From contig NC_135560.1 in assembly GCF_964340395.1 (NCBI RefSeq), positions 3,862,998 to 3,926,997 on the forward strand: a stretch of DNA of 64,000 nucleotides, in the 5' to 3' direction. Under the pieces are notes generated by a model. The model was not told where the DNA came from and searched no databases. It saw only the letters and a program-made list of their open reading frames with translations. Made by a program: the position numbers and the translations under genes. Shown in pieces: positions 44,368 through 55,004 of this stretch (position 1 is its first letter; each line of letters starts with the position of its first letter). The DNA comes from Glandiceps talaboti (taxonomy: Eukaryota > Hemichordata > Enteropneusta > Spengelidae).

Positions 44368-46422
44368 TAGGGACCGGTCAGTTTCTTCGGCCGGGGGGGG
44401 GGGGGGGCGGTGGATTGGGAGGGGGGGGGGTTCACCCTGTTTTTGAAATTGGCAGTAGGGGGGTCATGCTGTTTTCAAAATTGTGGATGGGGGGGTCATT
44501 GTGTTTTGGATTGTGATGGAAGAAAAAAATACTTCTTCTACAATGGCATATAGCCTTGTCTGAAATGTGGTATATGTAAATATTTGTTCTTCTCCCTGTT
44601 TCTTACATGAATTCTTTAATATTACTTATTAGTTCAAGCATAACTATAAATATACATATACATGTATTACCTAGCTACCACACTAGTTACAGAACATGTC
44701 ATGTAAATGCTTGGCTGTTTCACAATCAGTGCTTCACTTATATTGCACTTTGGGGCAAAAGTGAACTAGAAGGTTTCGTAATGGTAATCTTCATATATAG
44801 TTTATAAAAGAAGTTAATCTAAACTGTTCCCTACTCGTCACTATGAACTTGTCAGAAGGGATTAATACACTTTCTATTTTGGACACTACATGTTATTGAC
44901 ACTACAAATCACCACATCTCATCAGATTCCTGTTTCTATTATACACTAGGTATGACCACCTAAAGTTCTCTAACATACCGGTGACTAAATTTACTATACA
45001 TGCAATATTAATGCCACTATACCAATGTTACGGGGTCATTTTATGTGACATGGGAAACTTATTTAAAACTTACATTTACGTTAGCTATTCGAAGCTTGGA
45101 AATATTACCTCAAAGGCTATGAATAACCTAAACATTGTCTTAATAGAACAAAAAACTGTATATCTGCCAGGGGAAAACCCCAAGGACTCCCTCACCCTCA
45201 GAGGTCACTCATGTATTCAACCAACAATCAGATGCACCAACAACCTTTTTTACTGTCATAATGTTATTAAACTTTTGTTAAATATTTTCACCCAATTCTA
45301 ATTTGAGATGATATTGTCTTTTAAAGATGTGAAATGTTTGCCAAGGTAGTCTAAAATTGCCTTGAACTCCAAATCTCCCCTACCAATGACTCTACCAGTA
45401 GATGTGCTCACCTTTACTATATGTATATAATGATGCCATTTAACTGTTCAAGAACATATTTCAACCCTATGTAAGTTAAAAGAATAGTTTCTGATACTTG
45501 ATGGTGCTGTCTTGTAAAGCATGGATTGAGTTATTGCTTGAAAGGGTCTGAATAGCCTAAACATTCGCTTTAAGAGTAAAAATCCTTCAGGGCTTCTAAA
45601 GGGAGACCCCCTTGTACCCTTCCCCCCACATGAGGTGGACATATCCCAGTCTCAAGCTCTTCCCCTCTTACTGTCAAGATAATATCAAAGTATATTTCAA
45701 AAGTATTTTAACCCTGTGTAGTTGCTTTTTACATGTTGGTGCTGTCTTGTAGAGCTTGGAAATTATTGTCTGAAAGGGTCTGAATAGTCTCAAAATCGAC
45801 TTTTCAGAGTAAAAAACCTCCAGGACTTCTAGGGGGAGACCCCTAGGACCCCCACTACATGAGGTGTACACATCCCAGTCTCAAGCTCTTCCCCTACCTC
45901 TTACTGTCAAGATGCAATCAAAATTTAATATTTCAAAAAATATTTTTTCTTTTTACATCTTGGTGCTGTCTTGTAAAGCTTGTAAATTATTGTCTGAAAT
46001 GGCCTGAATAGTCTCAAAATTGACTTTTCAGCGTAAAAAAACCCCAGGGCTTCTAGGGGGAGACCCCCCATAAGAGATATACATATTTCTTGCTCCAGCT
46101 TTCCCATACCTTTCACTGTCAAGATGCTATCAAAATCCTTTTGGAATATATTTACCCTGTGTAATCAATAATTATAATTATGATAGTGCTAACCCTGGAT
46201 CTTATAAAGTAGACGCAAGACAGTCTAGCAGTCCACGCTGAGTCACGACCAAAATACCTGTTATGTGAATATTATATATATGGGGGGGGGGGGGTCAACA
46301 GGTTTTAGAATTAAGTGATGGGGGGGGGGGGGTCAGCCTGTTTTTGGTTTTACAGATGGGGGGGGGGGTCAGTGACTTTTTGCCCCCCCCCCCCAGGCTG
46401 AAGAAACTGACCGATCCCTTAT
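44368..46422. mobile_element. 2 kb G-rich terminal-inverted-repeat element with internal tandem repeats
   Basis: The left end TTAGGGACCGGTCAGTTTCT followed by TCGGCC and a poly-G run is mirrored at the right by a poly-C run, then GGCTGAAGAAACTGACCGAT and CCCTTA. Just inside each end are further GGGGGGTCA..TGTTTT blocks. The middle has about four diverged ~230-base tandem units (about 45060-46150). No transposase is visible, so it is a non-autonomous DNA element. Confidence 0.7.
45060..46150 (-). repeat. Diverged ~230-base tandem repeat, about 4 units
   Basis: Units share TTGGTGCTGTCTTGTAAAGC, then a TGAAAGGGTCTGAATAG block, then AGGGCTTCTAGGGGGAGACC and CATCCCAGTCTCAAGCTCTT. The minus-strand short frames in three of them are shadows of the same repeat. 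Confidence 0.8.
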
Positions 46423-46914
46423 CATATTTCCACTAAAAATCTGACTACGTTTCAAATCTTTCATAGACAAGGTAGTTTGATATTTATCTTTTAGTGGTTG
46501 TACTTGCTAAGCACGAGATATACAATGAGGCACGTAAGTACCAAGTTGAATATTCTAATAGTACCATTGGGCTCCTACTGTTGTGATGATTAACATTCAA
46601 ACCAGGTTATTAATTAAAATTTGTAATTAATGGTTATCAAGAGAGATATCGTTTGACGGTTCAGATTATTACATAGACGTTTTCAACAAAATGTAAACAT
46701 ATTCGAGTACTTACATTGCTGAATTAGCATTTATAAAAGAGGGGGTGAAATTTGCCATGAAAACCAATATATATTGCAAATAAAAACAGATGACGGATCT
46801 TTGGATCCGAATGTGAATGTGAATCCAAAACAATATTCTGTCTATACCTGACCTGGCCTGGCCTGTACCTGGCATCTTCCTGTGTTTTGTACCAACCGTT
46901 AATCGGTTACTTTT
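46423..46914. other. Short intergenic stretch without recognised features
   Basis: Between the G-rich element and the 38-base minisatellite. Apart from a CTGACCTGGCCTGGCCTGTACCTGGC run I see nothing to annotate. Confidence 0.4.
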
Positions 46915-47790
46915 TACCAATGAAGTACGCCCATGTCCCAGTTTAAAGTCTACACCAGTGTAGTACACCCTTACCCCTATTTACAATCTACACCAGTGAA
47001 GTACATCCCTACCCCTGTCTATGTTTTACACCAGTGTAGTACACCCCTTCCATAGTTTACGGTCTAGTGAAGTACTCCTGTACCCCAGTTTACGGTCTAC
47101 ACAGTGTAGTACACCATTACCCCTGTTTACAGTCTACACCAGTGTAGTACACCATTACCCCTGTTTACAGTCTACACCAGTGAAGTACACCCCTACCCCT
47201 ATTTACAGTCTACACCAGTGAAGTACACCCCTACCCCTGTCTACGTTTCACACCAGTGTAGTACACCATTACCCCTGTTTACAGTCTACACCAGTGTAGT
47301 ACACCCTTACCCCTATTTACAATCTACACCAGTGAAGTACACCCCTACCCCTGTCTATGTTTTACATCAGTGAAGTACACCCCTACCATAGTTTACGGTC
47401 TTGTGAAGTACTCCTGTACCCCAGTTTACGGTCTACACAGTGTAGTACACCCTTACCCCTATTTACAGTCTACACCAGTGAAGTACACCCCTACCCCTGT
47501 CTACGTTTTACACCAGTGTAGTACACCCTTACCCCTATTTACAGTCTACACCAGTGAAGTACACCCTTACCCCTATTTACAGTCTACACCAGTGAAGTAC
47601 ACCCCTACCCCTGTCTACGTTTTACACCAGTGTAGTACACCCTTACCCCTATTTACAGTCTACACCAGTGTAGTACACCCTTACCCCTGTTTACAGTCTA
47701 CACCAGTGAAGTACACCCCTACCATAGTTTACGGTCTATAGTGAAGTACTCCTGTACCCCAGTTTACGGTCTACACCAGTGAAGTATTCC
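46915..47790 (+). repeat. 38-base minisatellite with higher-order organisation
   Basis: About 22 units of the form CACCAGTGAAGTACACCCCT + ACCCCTATTTACAGTCTA, with GTGTAGTACACC and GTCTACGTTT variants. A distinctive 60-base block (CCATAGTTTACGGTCT..GAAGTACTCCTGTACCCCAG) recurs near 47047, 47390 and 47718. It lies 1.6 kb upstream of FEM1. Confidence 0.93.
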
Positions 47791-48075
47791 AAATAATGTG
47801 TCAATCATGATGTGATCGTTCACTTTAATCTTTAACCTTATTATCTATGAAACTGTTTCTCTGTCCTTTCATTCAGGGGCCAAAAAAGTATGAAAATATT
47901 AATTTTAGTTTTTCATGCATCTAGATCTATTCATATCTTATTTTGCTATAGATTTTCTCGGTGTCTCTCCAATGTTGCTATTCTTTCGGTGTCCAATGTT
48001 TTTGTTTCTTTATGTAACTAAGTTAGAGAACTATATTTAATATAAACATGAGTTCTAGTATACGTTAAGATTTTA

Positions 48076-48405
48076 ATGAGAATTTACCCTTTCCATGTCA
48101 ATAATTATATACAGCTTAACATTCTAGATATTTACAAGCTCCACAAACTCTTAATAGGTTCTTTTATCTACAGCCTGGTTCACTTGAATTCACCACATAT
48201 CTTGTCCGATTATTTCAGTGACAAAAAAGTTAACATGAATATGACACGGGACCCTCTGTCATCGTCAAAATCTTTACCCGTACCATGCGAGAACGAATTC
48301 TGGTCAGTTTGCTTTTCATTCGTAGGTGCAAAAATTTGGAATGAAATTTTTATTCAAATCAGATCGAAAAATTCTCCACATCCTTTTAGAAAATCTTTGA
48401 AATAA
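48076..48405 (+). mobile_element. LINE ORF2 C-terminal relic
   Basis: The forward frame has LNILDIYKLHKLLIGSFIYS, then PHILSDYFSD, then FSFVGAKIWNEIFIQIRSKN and FRKSLK. The order (LDI.KL....F.Y......P......F, then G.K.WN..P..I, then F.K.LK) is typical of LINE C-termini. It has no reverse transcriptase upstream. Confidence 0.65.
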
Positions 48406-49428
48406 TATTTAGTAGAGCAGTACAGGTGATTGTAAACTTAGAGAAGACTAAGAAGTATAGACATTTCGTTTGTTGTATAGACTTTTTCTACACACATATT
48501 CCTGGTCGTTATATTAACCTACACTCTCTCTGCCGTGCAGTTCGTATATATATATCACAAATGTCTGTATATATAGTCCATATTTACTTCACAAGTTCCC
48601 AAGCTTTGTCGTCCTGATACCAGTCTACATTCACTCTGTATAAATGACAGTAATGGACCTACAAATCATCTAAGATGTCGAAACGTTCAATTACTTAGGC
48701 TGAATTCACAAACATTTGGGGTGAGTTCGGAAGAATATTCATTGAGGGGGTCATGAGCATTGAGGAGTGTGTCATTAATTTGTAATTACCGTGTTTGGGT
48801 TCTGACTCAGACCACTAACTTTTTAGTAGTCTGAGGGTCTGATGACATGACACTGTTTATATATGTCGCCAAACACCTAGTTAGAGAAATGAATATCTTC
48901 TATTGCAGGATAGTAGCTCACATGGGTGTCAAGACAATAGGTAAGCTAATATCGTATGTCTGGAGATGTCATTCAAGTTAAAGCATAGACCCTACACGAA
49001 AAGGGTCTATCATGTCCCGAATCACTAAAACACGTCTTGTCTGCCTTGCCTCTATTTTTCGATTTTTTTTAAACAGATAGCATGGTATATAATGAATATG
49101 TAGATTAAAAGGCGAATAATAGGAGTCACGCAAATTTATGAATAGATAAATAAAATTGTTTTGCACAAGCAAATAATTTAGTACATGTTAGGATATTAGT
49201 ATACAGTCGACTGATGTTTTAGAGAAGCGCCTCAAGCGGCGAATGTATAAAATGCATTTACTCATAATGAGCATGCGCAATGAAAATCTAAATCGCCATA
49301 TTTGATCGCCGTCGTATTTTTGCTGTCGTCGTCGATGTTGCCAACAGTTTGTAAAGATGAATATTTCGTATTTGATGAGATCTCTACCCCGATAATCGGG
49401 TTCAGGGAACGATCGATTTCCTGCACCC
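48406..49428. other. 5' flank and probable 5' UTR of FEM1
   Basis: Locally richer in CG near 49190-49440 (CGCCTCAAGCGGCGA, GCCGTCGTATTTTTGCTGTC, CGTCGTCGATG), which suits a promoter or 5' UTR. The start site cannot be placed. Nothing else is recognised. Confidence 0.4.
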
Positions 49429-51327
49429 ATGATCAGTAAGTTCAAAATGGCGAAGAAGGACTCGTTTGAGACGTACAAAAGTCTCGTTTTTAACGCAGCT
49501 AGAGATGGCAAGTTGAGCCGATTGAGGGTTTTTCTAGATCAGCGGCCGAAGGAGGAAGTGAAGTCACTCGTTTCCGCAGTCACTGGTGGGACAACACCGC
49601 TTCTAATGGCATGTAGACATGGACATCACGATGTAGTGAAATATTTTATTGAAGACTGTAAGGTAGATATCGAGCAAGTGGGCTCTGTTACGTTTGACGG
49701 GGAGACTATCGATGGGGCCCCTCCGTTATGGTGTGCAGCCGCAGCTGGCCATCTCAACATAGTACAAAGTTTGATACTGCACGGTGCACAGGTCAACCAT
49801 ACGACATACACAAGTTCTACACCGTTACGAGCTGCATGTTTTGACGGACATTTCGATATTGTGAAATATCTAGTCGATCATAGTGCTGATATCGAGTTAG
49901 CCAACCGTCATGGGCACACTTGTCTAATGATTTCGTGTTATAAGGGCCACCAACGCATTGCAAGGTACTTGCTGCAGCTTGGAGCTGACGTCAACAGAAA
50001 GAGTGTGAAGGGAAATACAGCCCTCCATGACTGTGCTGAATCCGGTAGTCTGGAAATTATGAAGTTATTGTTGAAGTATAAAGCCAAAATGGACTATGAT
50101 GCATATGGGATGACACCACTAATGGCTGCAGCAGTGGCAGGTCATACATCGATAGTCGATTATTTGGTCTTGAGGCCAGAATGCATCAAACAAGAACACA
50201 TCGATGCTTATGAACTTGTTGGCGCAACATTTGTAGACAAGAAACGTGATATGCTGGGAGCTCTGAAGTATTGGAACCTTGCAATGGAGGAAAGATACAA
50301 AGACAAAGCTAATATCATTGCCAAACCACAGCAAGGGTACTTGATCCCAGCGTATGAATTCACTGTCGAGGCAACAAGTAAGGAGGATCTGGATGACATC
50401 ATAAGTGACCCAGACAAAATGCGAATGCAGGCACTGTTGATCAGAGAGAGAATTCTTGGCCCAGTACATCCTGACACATCATATTATATCCGTTATCGTG
50501 GTGCAGTGTATGCAGACTCAGGTAACTTTGAACGTTGTATTATGCTATGGAAGTATGCCTTAGACATGCAGCAGAAGGCACTTGAAGCACTAAATCCCAT
50601 GACTCAGAGTAGTTTACTGTCATTTGCTGAACTTTTTGCATACATGCAGTCCGAGAGACATGGTGAAAAAGTCAGTAGTTTTCTCACCAATGAAGACATT
50701 ATGGAGGTGTTCATAAAAGGGGTCTGTGAAATTGAACGAGGCTATGATCAGTTACAAATTGCTCCTCTCAATGAGAAGGATATGACCAACTTCAATCGTG
50801 GCTTACTGATCTTAATGCATCTTATTTGCCTGGTGGCTAAAATCAAAAGCCCACAAACTGAGACCACACCGATGAAGAAAACATTGTATAGACTTCTGAG
50901 ATTGAGTCCTCGTGGTGCTAAAGGCTACACACTTCTACACCTAGCCTGTGACAAAGAAACATCTTCAGTTGGGCGTTATCCGGTGTGTTCTTTCCCAAGT
51001 CTTGATGTTGTTCAACTCTTAGTAGAGTGTGGGGCATCAGTGAACGCTGTTGATATTGATGGTAACACGCCATTACATATCGCAGCAATGAACTCAAATA
51101 GTAATACAGAGAAAATCATCAAACACGTCATCACACATGGTGCTCACTTTGATGTCTGTAACTGCAATCGTAAAACACCATCAGACTTGGTTCAGAGTTC
51201 ATGTGATATTCCATGGATGAACTACGTTACTTTACAGTGTCTGGCAGCCAGAGCTATTGTCAAATTGAAAATTGACTATAGAGGACACATACCAAAAAAA
51301 TTAGAAGCACTCATTCAGTTACATTGA
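49429..51327 (+). CDS. FEM1C: FEM1 homologue (FEM1A/C type), CUL2 ubiquitin-ligase substrate receptor
   Basis: The whole coding region is one exon of 632 codons from the first ATG. The second in-frame ATG at 49447 (AAAATGG) has better context and would give 626 residues, against about 617 for human FEM1C. Six to seven ankyrin repeats come first (TPLLMACRHGHHDVVKYFI, APPLWCAAAAGHLNIVQSL, TPLRAACFDGH, TCLMISCYKGH, TALHDCAESGS, TPLMAAAVAGH). A TPR-like helical block follows (LLIRERILGPVHPDTSYYIR, AVYADSGNFERC) and a final ankyrin pair (GYTLLHLACDKET, GNTPLHIAAMNSN), ending GHIPKKLEALIQLH. Known family role: adaptor that binds elongin B/C-CUL2 and recognises C-terminal degrons, notably Arg-ended ones for FEM1A/C. 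Assignment to FEM1 is very secure; A versus C cannot be split in an invertebrate co-orthologue. Confidence 0.96.
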   Translation: MISKFKMAKKDSFETYKSLVFNAARDGKLSRLRVFLDQRPKEEVKSLVSAVTGGTTPLLMACRHGHHDVVKYFIEDCKVDIEQVGSVTFDGETIDGAPPLWCAAAAGHLNIVQSLILHGAQVNHTTYTSSTPLRAACFDGHFDIVKYLVDHSADIELANRHGHTCLMISCYKGHQRIARYLLQLGADVNRKSVKGNTALHDCAESGSLEIMKLLLKYKAKMDYDAYGMTPLMAAAVAGHTSIVDYLVLRPECIKQEHIDAYELVGATFVDKKRDMLGALKYWNLAMEERYKDKANIIAKPQQGYLIPAYEFTVEATSKEDLDDIISDPDKMRMQALLIRERILGPVHPDTSYYIRYRGAVYADSGNFERCIMLWKYALDMQQKALEALNPMTQSSLLSFAELFAYMQSERHGEKVSSFLTNEDIMEVFIKGVCEIERGYDQLQIAPLNEKDMTNFNRGLLILMHLICLVAKIKSPQTETTPMKKTLYRLLRLSPRGAKGYTLLHLACDKETSSVGRYPVCSFPSLDVVQLLVECGASVNAVDIDGNTPLHIAAMNSNSNTEKIIKHVITHGAHFDVCNCNRKTPSDLVQSSCDIPWMNYVTLQCLAARAIVKLKIDYRGHIPKKLEALIQLH

Positions 51328-54300
51328 AGTAACATCACTCAAATATTTCCTCCTGATATCAATAATTTTTAGATTTAGAGTAATTTAGATATCTCAACAG
51401 ATATTTTCGTTATACTAAATGTGAAAGAAATTTACATTTGCAAAGTGCTATTCAATTGATCGGCTTCTGGTAGTGTTGGTGGAAAAAACTGATACTGTAT
51501 TGCATCATATGACTTATTTATAAAGGGGATGGGGGCAAACAAAATAGCTTAAAGTCGCTGCTAATTTAAGAATGTTAAATCACTTGTTTTGCAAAAATCA
51601 TGGAAACTCGATATTTTCATGAATCTGTTCATAGTGTACAGTACAAGTTATAATCTTTAAATGAGGCAACAACAGCCAAGTTTGTTTTCCCAATAATTTA
51701 GTGATTTTTTCTGTAAAATTTCTTGAACTTCATGTTGTGTACATCTCATACTGTGAGACAGTAGTGAAAGTATGGTAGTGTTTTATGTTTTTTGGAGAGG
51801 GGGGGGGGGGGGCAGAAAAGATAGTGCTAGTGTATTTTTAAATGTGCTGTAATTGAGTAGACATATAATAATACATGCTGTCAAATTGTAATGCTGTAAT
51901 TGCATTCCTCTCAAAGAGTACAACCTGTAATAGCTGTACACATCTTTGAATAATTAGCCAAGACTTCCTATTCCAGGGTAGAATAACAATGGTCACCACT
52001 CTAAAATATAACATTAAAGGGACATGGACCATAATTATGTAAACACTTTTTTTCTTCTCAGATTTCTTTTTCGTGTGAAGAATTAATTACACAATGTAGT
52101 TGTGCTTATTAAAACATGTTTAGTCATCACCAGGAAGCGTTATAGGTGAGATCTGTGGTACATGTAGCAGTTATACGAACCAGATAAATGGGGCAATGAT
52201 GTACTTCTTCGGTGTCACAGGATTATAGACAAAATGCACACACTGTGGATACTTTATGCTCTTTTTGTCATTGAAATTATCTGAAATATGATAATAGATG
52301 AACTTTATGCATGTATTTTAAAAATGAGATGATAAAGGTGTCTTGAGTTGGCTCATGTCCCTTTAATTAAAAGTTTTAAACCAGTGGCATTGTGTAAGGA
52401 AATTATGCTCTTCAACTTGCCTTTAGCTGTTGCCTGCAATTGAAGTAAGCAACATTTACAAATTTTAAGAATATTTAAACTCCTGAGCTATAACTGTTCA
52501 TTATCATTGATCAATTTTTGTTGGTTGAAAAATCCACCAAACGTTGACTGTAAACAGTTCACTTCCTTTGATTAACTGATCATTGATAGAACTGTGTACG
52601 TGTACACCGACATGATGTATGTATTAACAGTTGTCAATTCAGAATGGACCTGACTTTGTATTTGTTAACAAACTACATTTGTGGAGTGATTGATAACATT
52701 TGAACTTGTTAATCATACATGTTTGAACAGTGAATGCAACAAATATAAAATAGGTAGGAAATTCTGACGAACATTTTGACATAGTGTTCCAGTTAAAGCT
52801 CCTGGGGTTTTACAGGAAAATTGAAGTAACCTTGATATTTTGCTCGTGGGACATGTTTTTTACATAAACATAGACAACTTCATACCCAAAATCAACAACA
52901 AGAGACTCAGTTTGACATCAGACATTAGGATACCACACAGGTTTTGTGTTATATAATTGATAGCGAGTAAAATGATATGGAGCACTGGTACTGTATACAT
53001 TTCTCACAGTATTGCACAAGTCACAGAGTCACTGAAAGAACCCTATTTGAACTTGACAGGAAGGAGGATGATTGGCAGAAATTAAACTAAATCAGGTATA
53101 GATTACATGTAGGTACACAACCATGCTGTACTGAGTAGAGTAGTGTCGCTGTCGTTGTTACTGTTAGGTTAAGGCCTAAAGTGTGTCTATGTTAATAACA
53201 TTGTGTCTCACCAGTGAAATGTCAAGGCATCTTCAATTTTCCTGTAACACAGTAGTCATGAATATAAGTGACTGACTTGCATCCTTATGAAACTGATGAG
53301 AACCCTGAATTTTGATAACAGCTTGCATAGTTATCAGGTATACATGTAGTTTAGTGATTTCTATGTGTTAATTTTTATACAAATATAATATAATAATTTA
53401 CATAGGGCTACAGTTTTTCTACAGTTATTGCCCACCACTGACAGGCTATTTGAATAGTTGTATTTGGTACAGAATTCATGTATACTCTACTGAAGATTAT
53501 ATCTACGCTGATGTGGATAACTTAGAAGGACATGCTTTGAGTCTGACACAGATTATATGGACAAATCATAGACATCATATACCTATACTGTATGAGATCA
53601 TTGTTGTGGACATAAATGAAGGGAATTGAAGTGTTTGCTGGCTCTCATGTATGTGTTAAGAATATTTCATAGCCTAGACTTCAGTCATGTGGGGATTCTT
53701 GGCTATGGCCTTTCCTCTACCACGCCTGGCATTTCGCTAGTTGTTGTCTCTTCAAAACTAAAATTAGATTATGATTTACTGCATTGATGTTCAACCCCAA
53801 TTGAATATGGTAATTATGTGTACTTTGTATAGCTCAACCCTCTGAGTTGGTTCTAATCATATGGGGACATTATTGACATCCTGACAGTGGGAAAAATGTA
53901 AAACCTGATAAGAATTTGTGCTTTCTTGCTGGCCAAAGCTTCATTAAAGTAAACAGCCACTAGTGAAATGCCAGCCATGGTAGGGGAACGACAAGAACCC
54001 AAAAAACCCACATGAATGGATTTTTGCTAAATATTTCACAAAGCTGATGTAAAGCAAAGCAATGTTATTTTATGTTACATTTGTATGATGTGTGTCTCTT
54101 CTTAAAAGAGAAAGGAAAGTGTTTTTCAGCACGTCAACTGACATTCTGTGGACCCCAAGATGATTGCAACATTACACTTTATTAGTGTATATAGTATCAT
54201 TTCTTATATTCTAGTTTGTGTTATGGAGTCCTAATAACCATAAATAGCAAACCTTATGTTTATAACAAGTCTCGGTTCTCTGTACCTGCAATAGCATTTT

Positions 54301-54600
54301 ACCTCATGCTAGAGAGTCAAAATATAACAAGAAGTCCAAACTTAGTGTATATTCTCACTCATGCCTGTAGTAATGCATGTGTAGTGCTTGGAGAGGAAAC
54401 CAGAAATGAAATGATCACTACTGTGATGACACATCTACATCATGGTCAAATTCTATGTCAGGTAATGAGAATTGTGTATGGAACATCCTTAATACATGTA
54501 CATGTAGGTAACACTGCCAGCCACCCTTAAATGCCACCTTAATAATACTCATACCATTTCTTCCTAAATATTGACAAGAAGTCAAAGACAATAAAACTTT
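51328..54600 (+). other. Probable 3' UTR of FEM1
   Basis: 3.3 kb of AT-rich sequence without supported exons; a 104-codon frame at 54216-54530 lacks motifs. AATAAA at 54590-54595 is a plausible poly(A) signal. A G-run lies at 51799-51812. Whether the transcript runs this far is unproven. Confidence 0.4.
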
Positions 54601-55004
54601 TGGAAGTGATAAATGTTATAATAATTCTCATAATAGTAATAGTGAAATTTGGCTGTCATGTTTCTATAATAGTGTCTTCTGATTTTTGTCCCTGGTTACA
54701 ATTATCATCATAGTTTGGTGATCCGCTTAAATAAAAAATGTGGCTGAATGCAATGTAATTTTGGTGTCTGCTTTCAACATTCATACATGTACATGAATAT
54801 AACAGACTGTGAGTACTGCATTGTATCTCAAGAGGTTATTTCTTGAGGAATGATCAACAGCTCAGTTGATGTAGAGATTGTTACAGTAGGAATATATGAC
54901 TAGACAGTGTGAGAATGAATATTCATGGCCTCTGGGTTCATAAGAAGTGATGAAATTTCTACTCAGTCAAAACAAATCTTGGAAGTGAATAACAAATTTT
55001 CACC

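Noticed and set aside
47370-47741. 123-codon frame with repeated peptides
   Set aside because: Shadow of the 38-base minisatellite.
50119-50477. Minus-strand frames of 89 and 116 codons
   Set aside because: Antisense shadows of the FEM1 coding region.
54216-54530. 104-codon frame 3' of FEM1
   Set aside because: No recognisable domain. It lies in the probable 3' UTR, and its length is within chance for AT-rich DNA.
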